Part shown: piece after piece, positions 36,497 through 46,089 of the stretch
Layout of the letters: each line of letters begins with the position of its first letter
How positions within the stretch are numbered: the stretch's first letter is position 1
Source of the DNA: UBA10649 sp965278965
Lineage (GTDB): Bacteria; Actinomycetota; Actinomycetes; S36-B12
Direction of reading: 5' to 3'
Assembly: GCA_965278965.1 (NCBI GenBank)
Contig: OZ257127.1
Location: 2,542,001-2,606,000 of the forward strand
DNA length: 64,000 bases
Program-made: the position numbers and the translations under genes
The notes under the pieces: generated by a model
What the model saw: only the letters and a program-made list of their open reading frames with translations
What the model was told of the DNA's origin: nothing
Database searches by the model: none

Positions 36497-38386
36497 GTGG
36501 GGAGCACCGAGCCGGCCGGCCGGCAGGCGTCGCCGACCCGGTTGCTGGTGTGGGTGGGCGCCGGAGCCGTCGTGGCGCTCCTCGTCGTCGGCTACCTCGC
36601 GATGGCGATGCGCTCCGGCTCGACCGCCGCCTCCGGGACGACCGTCGAGGGCGTGGCGATCGGCGGGATGACCCAGGACGAGGCGTCGGCGGCGGTCGAG
36701 CAGGCGCTCGCGCCGGTCGCCGCCCGCAAGCTGAAGGTCACCGCCGGCGACCAGAGCTTCACGATCAAGCCGGCCGACGCCGGCCTCGCGATCGACGCCG
36801 CCGCATCGGTCGCGCCCGCGTTCGGGCACACGTGGAGCCCGCTGGCGCTGCTGGGCCGTCTCGGCCCGAACGGCGACCAGCTGTCCGCGGTCGTCACGGT
36901 CGATGAGTCCTTGATGACAGCCGAGCTGCAGACGATCGCCGACTCCGTCAACGTCCCGGCCGTCGAGCCCGCCGTCGAGGTCCGCAAGCGCGCGGTCAGC
37001 GTCACCGACGGGACGCCCGGGACGGCGCTGGACCTCGAGGCGACGACCGCTGCGCTGGCCGCCGCGACGCCACGACCGCGTGCGACGGTCGAGGCCGTCG
37101 TCGCGACCGTCGAGCCGACCGTCGATGCCGCGGCCGTCGAGGCGGCGAGCGGCCTGGCCACCGCGGCCGTGGCCGCGCCGGTCGCGGTCACCGCGGGCAC
37201 CGTGACCGCGCAGGTACCGCCCAAGGCGGTCGGGCGCGCCTTGTCGTTCACCGCCACCGACGGGGCGCTCGTCCCCCAGCTCGATGGCGCGATCCTGCAC
37301 AAGTCGATCGCCGACGAGCTCGCCCCGATCGAGGTGAAGGGACGCGACGCGTCCTTCAAGATCCGCGGCGGCAAGGTCAAGGTGGTCAAGTCCAAGGTCG
37401 GCGAAGGCGTGTCGGACGACGAGCTCGCCGCGGCGGTGGCCGGCGTCCTCGACAAGCCCGCCGGCCAGCGGTCGGTGACGGTCTCCGTCGGCACGCGGGA
37501 GCCCGAGCTCACGACGGAGGACGCGAAGGCGCTCGGCATCAACGCGCGCCTGTCGACCTTCACGCAGTACTTCCCGTACGCCGCCTACCGCCAGCAGAAC
37601 ATCGGCCAGGCGGCACGTCGGGTCAACGGCACGCTCCTGCTGCCGGGCGAGACGTTCTCGATGAACGACACGATCAAGGAGCGCACGAAGAAGAACGGCT
37701 ACACCGAGGGGTTCGTCGTCGGCGAGGGCGGCGTCTTCGCGGAGGCGCTCGGTGGCGGGGTCTCGACCGCGACGACCGCGACCTGGACCGCCGCTTTCTA
37801 CGCGGGCATGGAGCGGGTGCAGACGATCGCGCACTCCATCTACATCTCGCGGTACAAAGCGGGCCTGGAGGCGACGGTCGCCTGGGGCATCTTCGACATG
37901 AAGTTCAAGAACCCCTATGACAAGGCCGTCTTCATCACGGCGTCGGCGACCGGCACGTCGGTGACCGTCTCATTCTGGGGGACGCCGGTCTACAGCGACA
38001 TCACGGCGGAGTCCGGGCCGCGGCGCGACGTCGTGCCGTTCGACACGATCCACGACACGTCCAAGACGTGCCTGGGCCAGAGCGGGGTCGACGGCTTCTC
38101 GATCACGGTCGACCGCGTCTTCTACGTTGACGGCAAGGAGACCCGGCGCGAGCCGATCTCGACCCGGTACAAGCCCGCACCCGAGGTGATCTGCGGCCCG
38201 GACAAGGGTGACAAGCCGGCCAAGGGCGACAAGCCCGCGAAGGGAGACAAGCCGGCCGACGGCACCGACGCGTCGGGCTCGCCGTCCGGCAAGCCGAGCG
38301 ATGGCGCCACGGACACACCGACGAAGAAGCCGTCGAAGACCCCGACGGCGAGCCCGACCGGGGACGACGAGTTCTCGAACGGCTGA
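36497..38386 (+). CDS. VanW-domain protein with peptidoglycan-binding repeats
   Basis: I prefer the GTG at 36497, just after AGGAGG and about 45 bp downstream of a TACGAT box; an in-frame GTG at 36443 would add 18 residues. The 629-aa protein has one N-terminal membrane anchor (LLVWVGAGAVVALLVVGYLA), two PG_binding_4-like regions, and the VanW domain (LLPGETFSMNDTIKERTKKNGYTEG, GGGVSTATTATWTAAFYAG, HSIYISRYKAGLEATVAWG). It is an extracytoplasmic cell-wall protein; the exact activity of VanW is not known. A Lys/Asp/Pro tail with three KGDKPA-type repeats (38206-38260) ends it. Confidence 0.85.
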   Translation: MGSTEPAGRQASPTRLLVWVGAGAVVALLVVGYLAMAMRSGSTAASGTTVEGVAIGGMTQDEASAAVEQALAPVAARKLKVTAGDQSFTIKPADAGLAIDAAASVAPAFGHTWSPLALLGRLGPNGDQLSAVVTVDESLMTAELQTIADSVNVPAVEPAVEVRKRAVSVTDGTPGTALDLEATTAALAAATPRPRATVEAVVATVEPTVDAAAVEAASGLATAAVAAPVAVTAGTVTAQVPPKAVGRALSFTATDGALVPQLDGAILHKSIADELAPIEVKGRDASFKIRGGKVKVVKSKVGEGVSDDELAAAVAGVLDKPAGQRSVTVSVGTREPELTTEDAKALGINARLSTFTQYFPYAAYRQQNIGQAARRVNGTLLLPGETFSMNDTIKERTKKNGYTEGFVVGEGGVFAEALGGGVSTATTATWTAAFYAGMERVQTIAHSIYISRYKAGLEATVAWGIFDMKFKNPYDKAVFITASATGTSVTVSFWGTPVYSDITAESGPRRDVVPFDTIHDTSKTCLGQSGVDGFSITVDRVFYVDGKETRREPISTRYKPAPEVICGPDKGDKPAKGDKPAKGDKPADGTDASGSPSGKPSDGATDTPTKKPSKTPTASPTGDDEFSNG

Positions 38387-38473
38387 GCCGCGCCCGGTCC
38401 GGCCGGCCGGCGTGTGTACGTTTAGCCCGTTGACCCCCCGCCCCCGTCGGGCGGACGAGACCGGAGGCTCTAG

Positions 38474-38800
38474 GTGACCTACGTCATCACGTTCCCGTGT
38501 GTGGACCTCAAGGACAAGGCCTGCATCGAGGAGTGCCCTGTCGACTGCATCTACGAGGGCGACCGGATGCTCTACATCCAGCCCGACGAGTGCGTCGACT
38601 GCGGGGCCTGCGAGCCGGTCTGCCCGGTCGAGGCGATCTTCTACGAGGACGACGTGCCGGAGGAGTGGAAGGACTACACCCCCGCCAACGCGGAGTTCTT
38701 CAACGTCCTCGGCTCTCCCGGCGGCGCCGCGAAGCTGGGGGCGCAGGACTTCGACGCGCCGCTGCTCGCGTCGGTGCCCCCGCAGGAGCACGACCACTAG
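38474..38800 (+). CDS. fdxA: 7Fe (3Fe-4S/4Fe-4S) ferredoxin FdxA
   Basis: The GTG start at 38474 follows GGAGG with 7-nt spacing. The 108-aa protein has ACIEECPVDCIYEG and ECVDCGACEPVCPVEAI, the cysteine arrangement of Mycobacterium-type 7Fe ferredoxins, and the long C-terminal tail (EWKDYTPANAEFF). It carries electrons for central or stress metabolism. It lies 6 bp upstream of dapC, an order kept across actinomycetes. Confidence 0.96.
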   Translation: MTYVITFPCVDLKDKACIEECPVDCIYEGDRMLYIQPDECVDCGACEPVCPVEAIFYEDDVPEEWKDYTPANAEFFNVLGSPGGAAKLGAQDFDAPLLASVPPQEHDH

Positions 38801-38806
38801 CACGAG

Positions 38807-39913
38807 ATGACCGCGCCGACGCGGCAGCCGGTCGCCGCCCGGCTGTCGGACTTCCCGTGGGACCGGCTCGAGCCGTACGTCGCGCAGGCGCGGCGGCACC
38901 CGGGTGGGGCCGTCGACCTGTCCGTGGGCACCCCCGTCGACCCGACGCCGGCCGTCGTGCAGGCTGCGCTCGCGGACTCATCCGACGCCCCCGGCTATCC
39001 GACGGCGTGGGGCCGTCCGGAGCTTCGCGAGGCCTGCACCCGCTGGCTTGACCGCAGCCTCGGCGCCACCGTCGCGCCGACCGCCGTGCTGCCGGGGATC
39101 GGCACGAAGGAGCTCGTGGCCGGGATCCCGCGGCTGCTCGGCGTCCCGGCGCGGTCCCGCATCGCGATCCCGCGCATCGCCTACCCGACGTACGCCGTCG
39201 GCGCGGTCCTCGCCGACGGTGAGCCGGTGGCAACCGACACGCCCGAGGACGTCGACGGCGCCGTGCTGGTCTGGCTCAACTCGCCGGGCAACCCGACCGG
39301 CGCCGTGCTGTCCGCCGAGCGGCAGGCCGAGATCGTCGCCTGGGCGCGGTCCACGGGCGCCGTCGTCGTCTCGGATGAGTGCTACATCGAGCTCGGCTGG
39401 GAGACGCGCCCGGTGTCCGTCCTGCACCCGAGCGTCAGTGGGGGCTCTCACGAGGGCGTCCTCGCGGTGCACTCGTTGTCCAAGCGATCCAACCTCGCCG
39501 GCTACCGGGCCGGTTTCGTGGCCGGCGACCCCCAGCTCGTCGGCGAGATGCTCGCCGTTCGTCGGCACGCCGGGATGATCGTGCCGAGCCCGATCCAGGC
39601 GGGCGCGATCGCCGCGCTCGACGACGACGAGCACGTCGTCCTCCAGCGGGCCAGGTACGCACGCCGCCGCGACGTCCTACGCGCGGCGCTGACCGCTGCG
39701 GGGTTCCGGATCGACCACAGCGAGGCGGGGCTCTACCTGTGGGCCACGCGGGCAGAGCCGTGCTGGGAGACCGTCGCCTGGTTCGCCGACCGCGGGGTCG
39801 TCGTAGCCCCGGGCGACTTCTACGGGGTGGCCGGCGCCGAGCACGTCCGGGTCGCGCTCACGGGCACGGACGAGCGCGTCGACCAGGTCCCCGACCGCCT
39901 CGTCGCGGGGTGA
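38807..39913 (+). CDS. dapC: Succinyldiaminopimelate transaminase DapC
   Basis: The 368-aa protein is a fold-type I aminotransferase: NSPGNPTGAVL (PLP site), SDECYIELGWE, the Schiff-base Lys in SLSKRSNLAGYR and a late Arg in HVRVALTGTDE. Position after fdxA and the short N-terminus (LSDFPWDRLEPY) mark it as the actinobacterial DapC. It converts N-succinyl-2-amino-6-oxopimelate to N-succinyl-LL-diaminopimelate. dapD and dapE are also in this window, 5-7 kb downstream. Confidence 0.93.
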   Translation: MTAPTRQPVAARLSDFPWDRLEPYVAQARRHPGGAVDLSVGTPVDPTPAVVQAALADSSDAPGYPTAWGRPELREACTRWLDRSLGATVAPTAVLPGIGTKELVAGIPRLLGVPARSRIAIPRIAYPTYAVGAVLADGEPVATDTPEDVDGAVLVWLNSPGNPTGAVLSAERQAEIVAWARSTGAVVVSDECYIELGWETRPVSVLHPSVSGGSHEGVLAVHSLSKRSNLAGYRAGFVAGDPQLVGEMLAVRRHAGMIVPSPIQAGAIAALDDDEHVVLQRARYARRRDVLRAALTAAGFRIDHSEAGLYLWATRAEPCWETVAWFADRGVVVAPGDFYGVAGAEHVRVALTGTDERVDQVPDRLVAG

Positions 39914-40004
39914 CGGGTATCACGAACGCGGCCACGAGGGCACCGGTCGGGGGTGCCGCGCGGGTTGGTTACGCTCGCCGGACTAAGTGGACCAGGAGGT
40001 TGCC

Positions 40005-41291
<1,287 letters not shown>

Positions 41292-41310
41292 CGGTCCGAC
41301 CCCAGACCCA

Positions 41311-41385
41311 CTCCCGTTTGTCCCGCTTTGCGGGACTGGCGGGCGGCTGGCGGCTCGGATAGGGCGTCAGTCGCCTGTTTCTCCC
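41311..41385. repeat. Type-2 palindrome, copy B (flank of second nuclease gene)
   Basis: The element has the head CTCCCGTTT followed by TCCCGCTTTGCGGGA (hairpin at 41321-41335), and a 54-bp palindrome from GGGACTGGCGGGCGGCTGG (41332) to TCGCCTGTTTCTCCC (41385). It sits between the gltA stop and the nuclease stop (41390). It is in inverted orientation to copy C on the other side of that gene and shares about three quarters of its bases. Confidence 0.82.
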
Positions 41386-41389
41386 GGTG

Positions 41390-42394
41390 TCAGCCGACGC
41401 GGCGGGCCGACCATGTCGACGCCCGGCGGACCCGCGCAGCAACAGCGGAAGGCGTTCGCATCATCTCCGCCCACGTCCACCGCACGACGGCGTAGCCCGT
41501 CGATCGGATCCGGTCCTCACGGAGCTTCTCGGCCACGATGACGGACGGATCGGCGCCGTACTTCACCATCCCGTCCGCCTCACCGACGACGCCGAGGTCG
41601 GCCCACAGCATGTCGACGTAGCCGATGAGGCCGTGGCTGTCGTGGAGCGGCGCCTGGAGCGCGGGTTCCGGCAGGCCGCAACGAATCAGCCGGAGCCGGG
41701 AGAACGTCTCGAGCGGGGTCTGCGCACCTGTCCGCACGTCGGGCAGAGAGCGGCGGACGACGCCGATGCCCCTGACGTGGCCGAAGGCCTCGGTGGTGCT
41801 CATGAGGTCGTCGATGGACGTGACGCCCGTCCACGCCGCCGAGTCGAGGACGGCCGTCGCCCAGTCGGGATCGCAGCGGGCAGCCGCCGTGACGGCGGCA
41901 ATCGCGCGGTTCACGGTCGGGATCCCGTCGACGACGGTCACGTCGTCGGGGCCGAGCTTGCGGGTGTGGAACTCGACGGCATCGATGCGGTCGTCGGCGC
42001 TGACCCGCCGGCGTAGCGCTCGGCCGTCGCGCGAGGGCGGCCGGACGAGCTGGACCCACGCGGTGAGCCCGTCGGGCAGGGCATGACCAAACAGGGTGGC
42101 CGCCGTGGCCGCGTAGGCGTAGGCGGGCTCACTGAGTGCGGCGATACCCGCGGCGGCCATCAGCAGGTGTCGCGCGGGCGGCGTGGCGCCGGCAAGGAGG
42201 TCGGCGTCGACGTACACCCCGTGATGAACGCGGGTCCACCACCCGCGACGGCGCATCGCCGCGAGATCGTCGTCGCTGACCCCCCAGCCGCGGAGGTCGG
42301 TGCGCCGGAAGACCCCGCCGCTCGCCACTGCCCGCTCGCGCACGACCTCTCGGGTCTCGGCCAGGCGCATCGTGACGTCGCGGTGCAGGGGCAT
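41390..42394 (-). CDS. AbiEi-like N-terminal domain plus DUF559/Vsr-like nuclease domain protein (second)
   Basis: I start at the ATG at 42394 (GGTGGG upstream); the frame stays open through the palindrome but is not conserved there. The 334-aa protein has an AbiEi-like winged-helix start (GGVFRRTDLRGWGVSDDDLAAM, then VHHGVYV at 56-62). The middle region spans about 70-220. The C-terminal nuclease-like domain shows Glu229, Asp261 and Glu272-x-Asp274-Gly, with Trp306/308 near the end. Spacing of these acids matches the protein at 31947-32864, though overall similarity is low. No toxin partner is adjacent. Type-2 palindromes bracket the gene. Confidence 0.75.
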   Translation of the reverse strand: MPLHRDVTMRLAETREVVRERAVASGGVFRRTDLRGWGVSDDDLAAMRRRGWWTRVHHGVYVDADLLAGATPPARHLLMAAAGIAALSEPAYAYAATAATLFGHALPDGLTAWVQLVRPPSRDGRALRRRVSADDRIDAVEFHTRKLGPDDVTVVDGIPTVNRAIAAVTAAARCDPDWATAVLDSAAWTGVTSIDDLMSTTEAFGHVRGIGVVRRSLPDVRTGAQTPLETFSRLRLIRCGLPEPALQAPLHDSHGLIGYVDMLWADLGVVGEADGMVKYGADPSVIVAEKLREDRIRSTGYAVVRWTWAEMMRTPSAVAARVRRASTWSARRVG

Positions 42395-42441
42395 GTGCCC
42401 ACCGTGGCGGACCGGCGTGGCCCGTGCTCCCGTCGTCCACA

Positions 42442-42516
42442 GGGACAGGCGGGCGACTGGGCGCCGATCCGGGCTGCCAGTTGCCCGCCAGTCCCGCAAA
42501 GCGGGAGAAACGGGAG
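42442..42516. repeat. Type-2 palindrome, copy C (flank of second nuclease gene)
   Basis: Read on the minus strand this has the same head (CTCCCGTTT, then TCCCGCTTTGCGGGA; hairpin at 42492-42506). Its 54-bp palindrome (42442-42495) has arms GGGACTGGCGGGCAACTGG and CCAGTCGCCCGCCTGTCCC, which pair with three mismatches. It is the best-paired type-2 copy and lies 48 bp upstream of the nuclease start. Confidence 0.85.
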
Positions 42517-42625
42517 GAGGGGGGGCGGTGGCTGACGCGCGACGGGGTTGCGACATTGCTCGGCTAGGGTCGATCGGGACGCGATCGGAAGGCGGCGAAG
42601 CGGGTACGTCGGGTGGGGAGGTGGC

Positions 42626-44338
42626 ATGACCAGCCACGAGACCGGCCTGATCGTGACCATCGCGGCGAGCTTCGGGCTTGCCCTGATCCTCGGCTTCATC
42701 GCAACCAAGCTGCGGGTACCGCCTCTTGTCGGCTACCTGCTTGCCGGTGTGGTCATCGGTCCGGCCACCCCCGGCATCGTCGCCGACGTCGGCGTCGCGT
42801 CCCAGCTCGCCGAGATCGGTGTCATGCTGCTGATGTTCGGCGTCGGGCTGCACCTGTCGCTGGACGACCTCCTCGCGGTCAAGCGCATCGCGCTGCCCGG
42901 CGCGATCGTGCAGATGGCCGTGGCCGCCCTTCTCGGCGCCTGGCTCGCCCTCACGTGGGGCTGGAGCACGACGGCCGCCGTCGTCTTCGGGATCTGCCTG
43001 TCGTGCGCCAGCACCGTCGTCCTGCTGAAGGCCCTCGAGTCACGCGGCCTGCTGGAGACGATGAACGGCCGCATCGCGGTGGGCTGGCTCGTCGTCGAGG
43101 ACCTCGTGACCGTCATCGTCCTCGTCGTGCTGCCGCCGCTGGCCAGCGAGCCAGGCGCGATCGACCTGCCCATCGCCGGCGCCGTCCCCTCCTGGCTGCT
43201 CGTCGTCATCACACTCGGGCAGGCGGCGCTCTTCCTGGCGCTCATGCTGTTCGTGGGCCGCCGGTTCCTGCCCTGGCTGCTGTGGCAGGTCGCGCGCACG
43301 GGCTCGCGCGAGCTCTTCACTCTCGCCGTCATCGCGCTGGCCATCGGCATCGCCTTCGGCGCCGCCGAGCTGTTCAACGTCTCGTTCGCCCTCGGGGCGT
43401 TCGTTGCCGGCATGGTGCTGCGCGAGTCGGAGTTCAGCCACCGCGCCGGCCAGGACACGCTTCCGCTGCGCGACGCGTTCGCAGTCCTGTTCTTCGTCTC
43501 GGTCGGGATGCTGCTCGAGCCGTCGATCGTCGTCGACGAGCCGTTGCGGCTGCTCGCCGTCGTCGCGATCGTCATGGTCGGCAAGTCCCTCGCCGCGACG
43601 GTCCTCGTCCTGCTCCTGCGCTACCCGATCAACACGTCGCTGATCATGGGCGCGAGCCTGGCGCAGATCGGCGAGTTCTCCTTCATCCTCGCCGGGCTCG
43701 CCCTGTCGCTCGAGCTGTTCCCAGCCGAGGGCGTCAGTCTCGTCGTCGCCGCCGCGTTCATCTCGATCGCGCTCAACCCGCTGATGTTCGCCGGAGCGAA
43801 CGCGTTCCGAGCCCTCGCGCTGAAACGGTCGGCCTGGGCGCGTCGCCTGGAGTTCGAGACCGATCCGCTCGCCGTGCTGCCGACCGGCCACGACATCAGC
43901 CGGCCGTCCGGCCACGTCATCCTCGTCGGCTACGGCCGTGTCGGCCGACGCATCTTCGCCCGACTCGTCGAGAGCGGAACCCCGTGCGTCGTGGTCGAGA
44001 TGACGCGCGAGCGGGTCGAGGACCTGCGCCGCCGCGGCTACGCCGCGATCGCCGGCGACGGCTCCCAGGACGCCGTCCTCGAGGAGGCCGGGATCACTTC
44101 GGCCGACTGCGTGATCGTCGCGACGCCGTCGTCCTCGAGCGTCCGTCGAACCGCGGACGCCGCCCGCCGGCTCGCCCCCGACATCCGGCTCATCCTGCGA
44201 ACGCACACGGAGGACGACTGGGAGGCGCTCAACGAGCGCGCCCTCGGCCCGGTCTACTTCGGCGAGCACGAGCTCGCCGACAGCATGGTCGCGTCGCTGC
44301 TGGATGACGCGCCCGAGCCGCGAGCCCGGCAGCAATGA
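42626..44338 (+). CDS. CPA2-family cation:proton antiporter with TrkA-N domain (KefB/RosB-like)
   Basis: The ATG at 42626 follows GGGTGGGGAGG. The 570-aa protein has about 12 membrane helices of the Na+/H+ exchanger fold (LRVPPLVGYLLAGVVIGP, FNVSFALGAFVAGMVLRES, NTSLIMGASLAQIGEFSFILA). A C-terminal Rossmann TrkA-N domain follows (ILVGYGRVGRRIFARLVESG, IAGDGSQDAVLEEAGI). It exchanges K+ or Na+ for protons under nucleotide control. Its stop overlaps the stress-protein start by 4 bp. Confidence 0.93.
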   Translation: MTSHETGLIVTIAASFGLALILGFIATKLRVPPLVGYLLAGVVIGPATPGIVADVGVASQLAEIGVMLLMFGVGLHLSLDDLLAVKRIALPGAIVQMAVAALLGAWLALTWGWSTTAAVVFGICLSCASTVVLLKALESRGLLETMNGRIAVGWLVVEDLVTVIVLVVLPPLASEPGAIDLPIAGAVPSWLLVVITLGQAALFLALMLFVGRRFLPWLLWQVARTGSRELFTLAVIALAIGIAFGAAELFNVSFALGAFVAGMVLRESEFSHRAGQDTLPLRDAFAVLFFVSVGMLLEPSIVVDEPLRLLAVVAIVMVGKSLAATVLVLLLRYPINTSLIMGASLAQIGEFSFILAGLALSLELFPAEGVSLVVAAAFISIALNPLMFAGANAFRALALKRSAWARRLEFETDPLAVLPTGHDISRPSGHVILVGYGRVGRRIFARLVESGTPCVVVEMTRERVEDLRRRGYAAIAGDGSQDAVLEEAGITSADCVIVATPSSSSVRRTADAARRLAPDIRLILRTHTEDDWEALNERALGPVYFGEHELADSMVASLLDDAPEPRARQQ

Positions 44339-45114
44339 CGGCGCACGCGGTCGCCATGAGCCGGCTCACGTTCGGCGATGACCTGTCGCCGGCGTCCGAC
44401 GCCGCGTGGACGTGGGTGACGGCCCAGCGGTGGCCCGACTGGCGCATAGACATCCTGCGGTCGATCCCGCCGTCCGACGGGCCGCGTCCGAGCGCGCCGG
44501 CACGGGCCGCCGCGGCCAGGTGCGCGTTCCGGTCGGTCCGGACGATCGACTCCCCGCTCGCGCCCCGTGCCGCCCTCGCCGCACACCGCGGCACCGACCT
44601 GCTCGTCGTCGGTGCGCAGGCCTGGACTACGGGCCCGGCGACCGGTCTCGGGGGCACGGTGGATGCGCTCGTGCGTCGGAGCAGCTCGCCGGTCGTCGTC
44701 GCCCGGGCCGGCGGGCCGATCAGCAACGTCGTGGTGTGCGTGGACGAATCCGCGGCCGCGAGCGCAGCCGCCAGCACGCTGCTGGCGGCCGCGGCGCTCG
44801 TCGAGCGGGCCGCGGTGACGGTCCTGACGGTCGTCGGCCCCGACGGGACGCCGCCGGCGCAGCCCGAGCGGGTCGTCCAGACGCTGGTCGGCGCGGGGGT
44901 GCGGGCGCACCTACGGGTCGTGGAGCCGGACGACGTGATCGCGACGTCGAGCCCGGCCTACCGGATCGTCGAAGTCGTCGAGCGGGTACGGCCCGACCTC
45001 GTGGTGCTTGGTGCGCCTGGCCGCGGGCTGGCCTCGCGGGTGCGTGGCCTGCGCCGGTCGGTCGCCTTGCAGGTGGCGCGGCAGGTGCCCTGCTCGGTCC
45101 TGCTCGCCCGCTGA
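44335..45114 (+). CDS. Universal stress protein, tandem UspA domains
   Basis: The 259-aa protein starts in an ATGA overlap with the antiporter. Two UspA-like halves are visible: the first ends with LLVVGAQAWTTGPATGLGGTVDALVRRSSSPVVVARAG, the second runs VVVCVDESAAASAAAS to DLVVLGAPGRGLASRVRGL...PCSVLLAR. The glycine/serine loops are the nucleotide-binding signature. Translational coupling suggests it regulates the antiporter, as UspA partners do for other transporters. That link is inference. Confidence 0.85.
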   Translation: MTAHAVAMSRLTFGDDLSPASDAAWTWVTAQRWPDWRIDILRSIPPSDGPRPSAPARAAAARCAFRSVRTIDSPLAPRAALAAHRGTDLLVVGAQAWTTGPATGLGGTVDALVRRSSSPVVVARAGGPISNVVVCVDESAAASAAASTLLAAAALVERAAVTVLTVVGPDGTPPAQPERVVQTLVGAGVRAHLRVVEPDDVIATSSPAYRIVEVVERVRPDLVVLGAPGRGLASRVRGLRRSVALQVARQVPCSVLLAR

Positions 45115-45129
45115 GGGCCGCGCGGTCGG

Positions 45130-46071
45130 TCAGTCGGCGGCGTGGAGGGCGGCGTTGAGGCCACCCCAGGTGCCGGTGCGCGGGACCGCCTCGATCGCCC
45201 CGGACAGCGAGTTGCGCCGGAACAGCAGGCCGGGCGTGCCGGAGAGCTCGCGGGCCTTCACGACGTCGCCGTCGGGCAGGGTCACCTTCGACCCGGCCGT
45301 CACGTACAGGCCGGCCTCGACGACGCAGTCGTCGCCGAGGCTCAGGCCGACGCCCGCGTTCGCCCCGATGAGGCAGCCGTTGCCGATCGTGATCAGCTCG
45401 GTGCCGCCGCCCGACAGCGTGCCCATGATCGACGCGCCGCCGCCGATGTCGGAGCCGTCGCCGACGACGACCCCGGCCGAGATCCGGCCCTCGACCATCG
45501 ACGTGCCGAGGGTGCCGGCGTTGAAGTTGACGAAGCCCTCGTGCATCACGACCGTGCCGGGGGCCAGGTAGGCGCCCAGCCGGACACGGTCGGCGTCGGC
45601 GATGCGGACGCCGCTCGGGATGACGTAGTCGACCATGCGCGGGAACCGGTCCAGGCCATAGACGGTCAGGTGCTGGCCCTTGCGGCGCAGCCCGAGCCGG
45701 GCGGCCTCGACGCCGTCGGCCGGCACGGGTCCGGCGCTGGTCCACGCCACGATCGGGAGCACGGCGAAGATGCCGTCGAGGTTGATCGAGCGCGGCGTCA
45801 CGAGCCGGTGCGAGAGCAGGTGCAGCCGCAGGTACGCGTCCGCCGTATCGGCGGGCGGGGCGTTGAGGTCGGCGATCGTCGTCGAGATGCCGCGGATCAC
45901 CACCCCGCGCTCCGCGGAGGAGTCGATCCCGCTGTCGAGGCCGGGCACGTCGACGGGAACCGGCCCGAGCACGGGTGCCGGGTACCAGGCGTCGAGCATG
46001 GTGTCCCCGGCGAAGGTGGCGAGCGCGTGCCCGCTGGCGCTCGTCGGGCGATCCTCGGGCGACGTCGTCAT
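45130..46071 (-). CDS. dapD: Tetrahydrodipicolinate N-succinyltransferase DapD
   Basis: The 313-aa protein matches the longer actinobacterial DapD: N-terminal alpha/beta part (IRGISTTIADLNAPPADTADAYLRLHLLSHRLVTPRS), then a left-handed beta-helix with hexapeptide repeats (RLGAYLAPGTVVMHEGFVNFNAGT, DGSDIGGGASIMGTLSGGG, ITIGNGCLIGANAGVGLSLGDDCVVEAG). It adds succinate from succinyl-CoA to tetrahydrodipicolinate. It is divergent from dapE, the enzyme that later removes that succinate, with 18 bp between starts. Confidence 0.94.
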   Translation of the reverse strand: MTTSPEDRPTSASGHALATFAGDTMLDAWYPAPVLGPVPVDVPGLDSGIDSSAERGVVIRGISTTIADLNAPPADTADAYLRLHLLSHRLVTPRSINLDGIFAVLPIVAWTSAGPVPADGVEAARLGLRRKGQHLTVYGLDRFPRMVDYVIPSGVRIADADRVRLGAYLAPGTVVMHEGFVNFNAGTLGTSMVEGRISAGVVVGDGSDIGGGASIMGTLSGGGTELITIGNGCLIGANAGVGLSLGDDCVVEAGLYVTAGSKVTLPDGDVVKARELSGTPGLLFRRNSLSGAIEAVPRTGTWGGLNAALHAAD

Positions 46072-46089
46072 GGCCGCTACCGTAGCGGC

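Larger units (their letters stand above)
41311..42516 (-). mobile_element. Candidate cassette 2: nuclease-like gene bracketed by type-2 palindromes
   Basis: This 1206-bp unit consists of type-2 palindromes B and C in inverted orientation with one gene (41390-42394) between them. It is placed between gltA and the antiporter gene, both transcribed the other way. The plan repeats that of cassette 1 with a different palindrome sequence and a diverged protein of the same architecture. Mobility is inferred, not shown. Confidence 0.5.

Noticed and set aside
38206..38260. Short tandem repeats considered as a CRISPR array
   Set aside because: The 18-bp units are contiguous, in frame, and encode a protein tail; there are no spacers.
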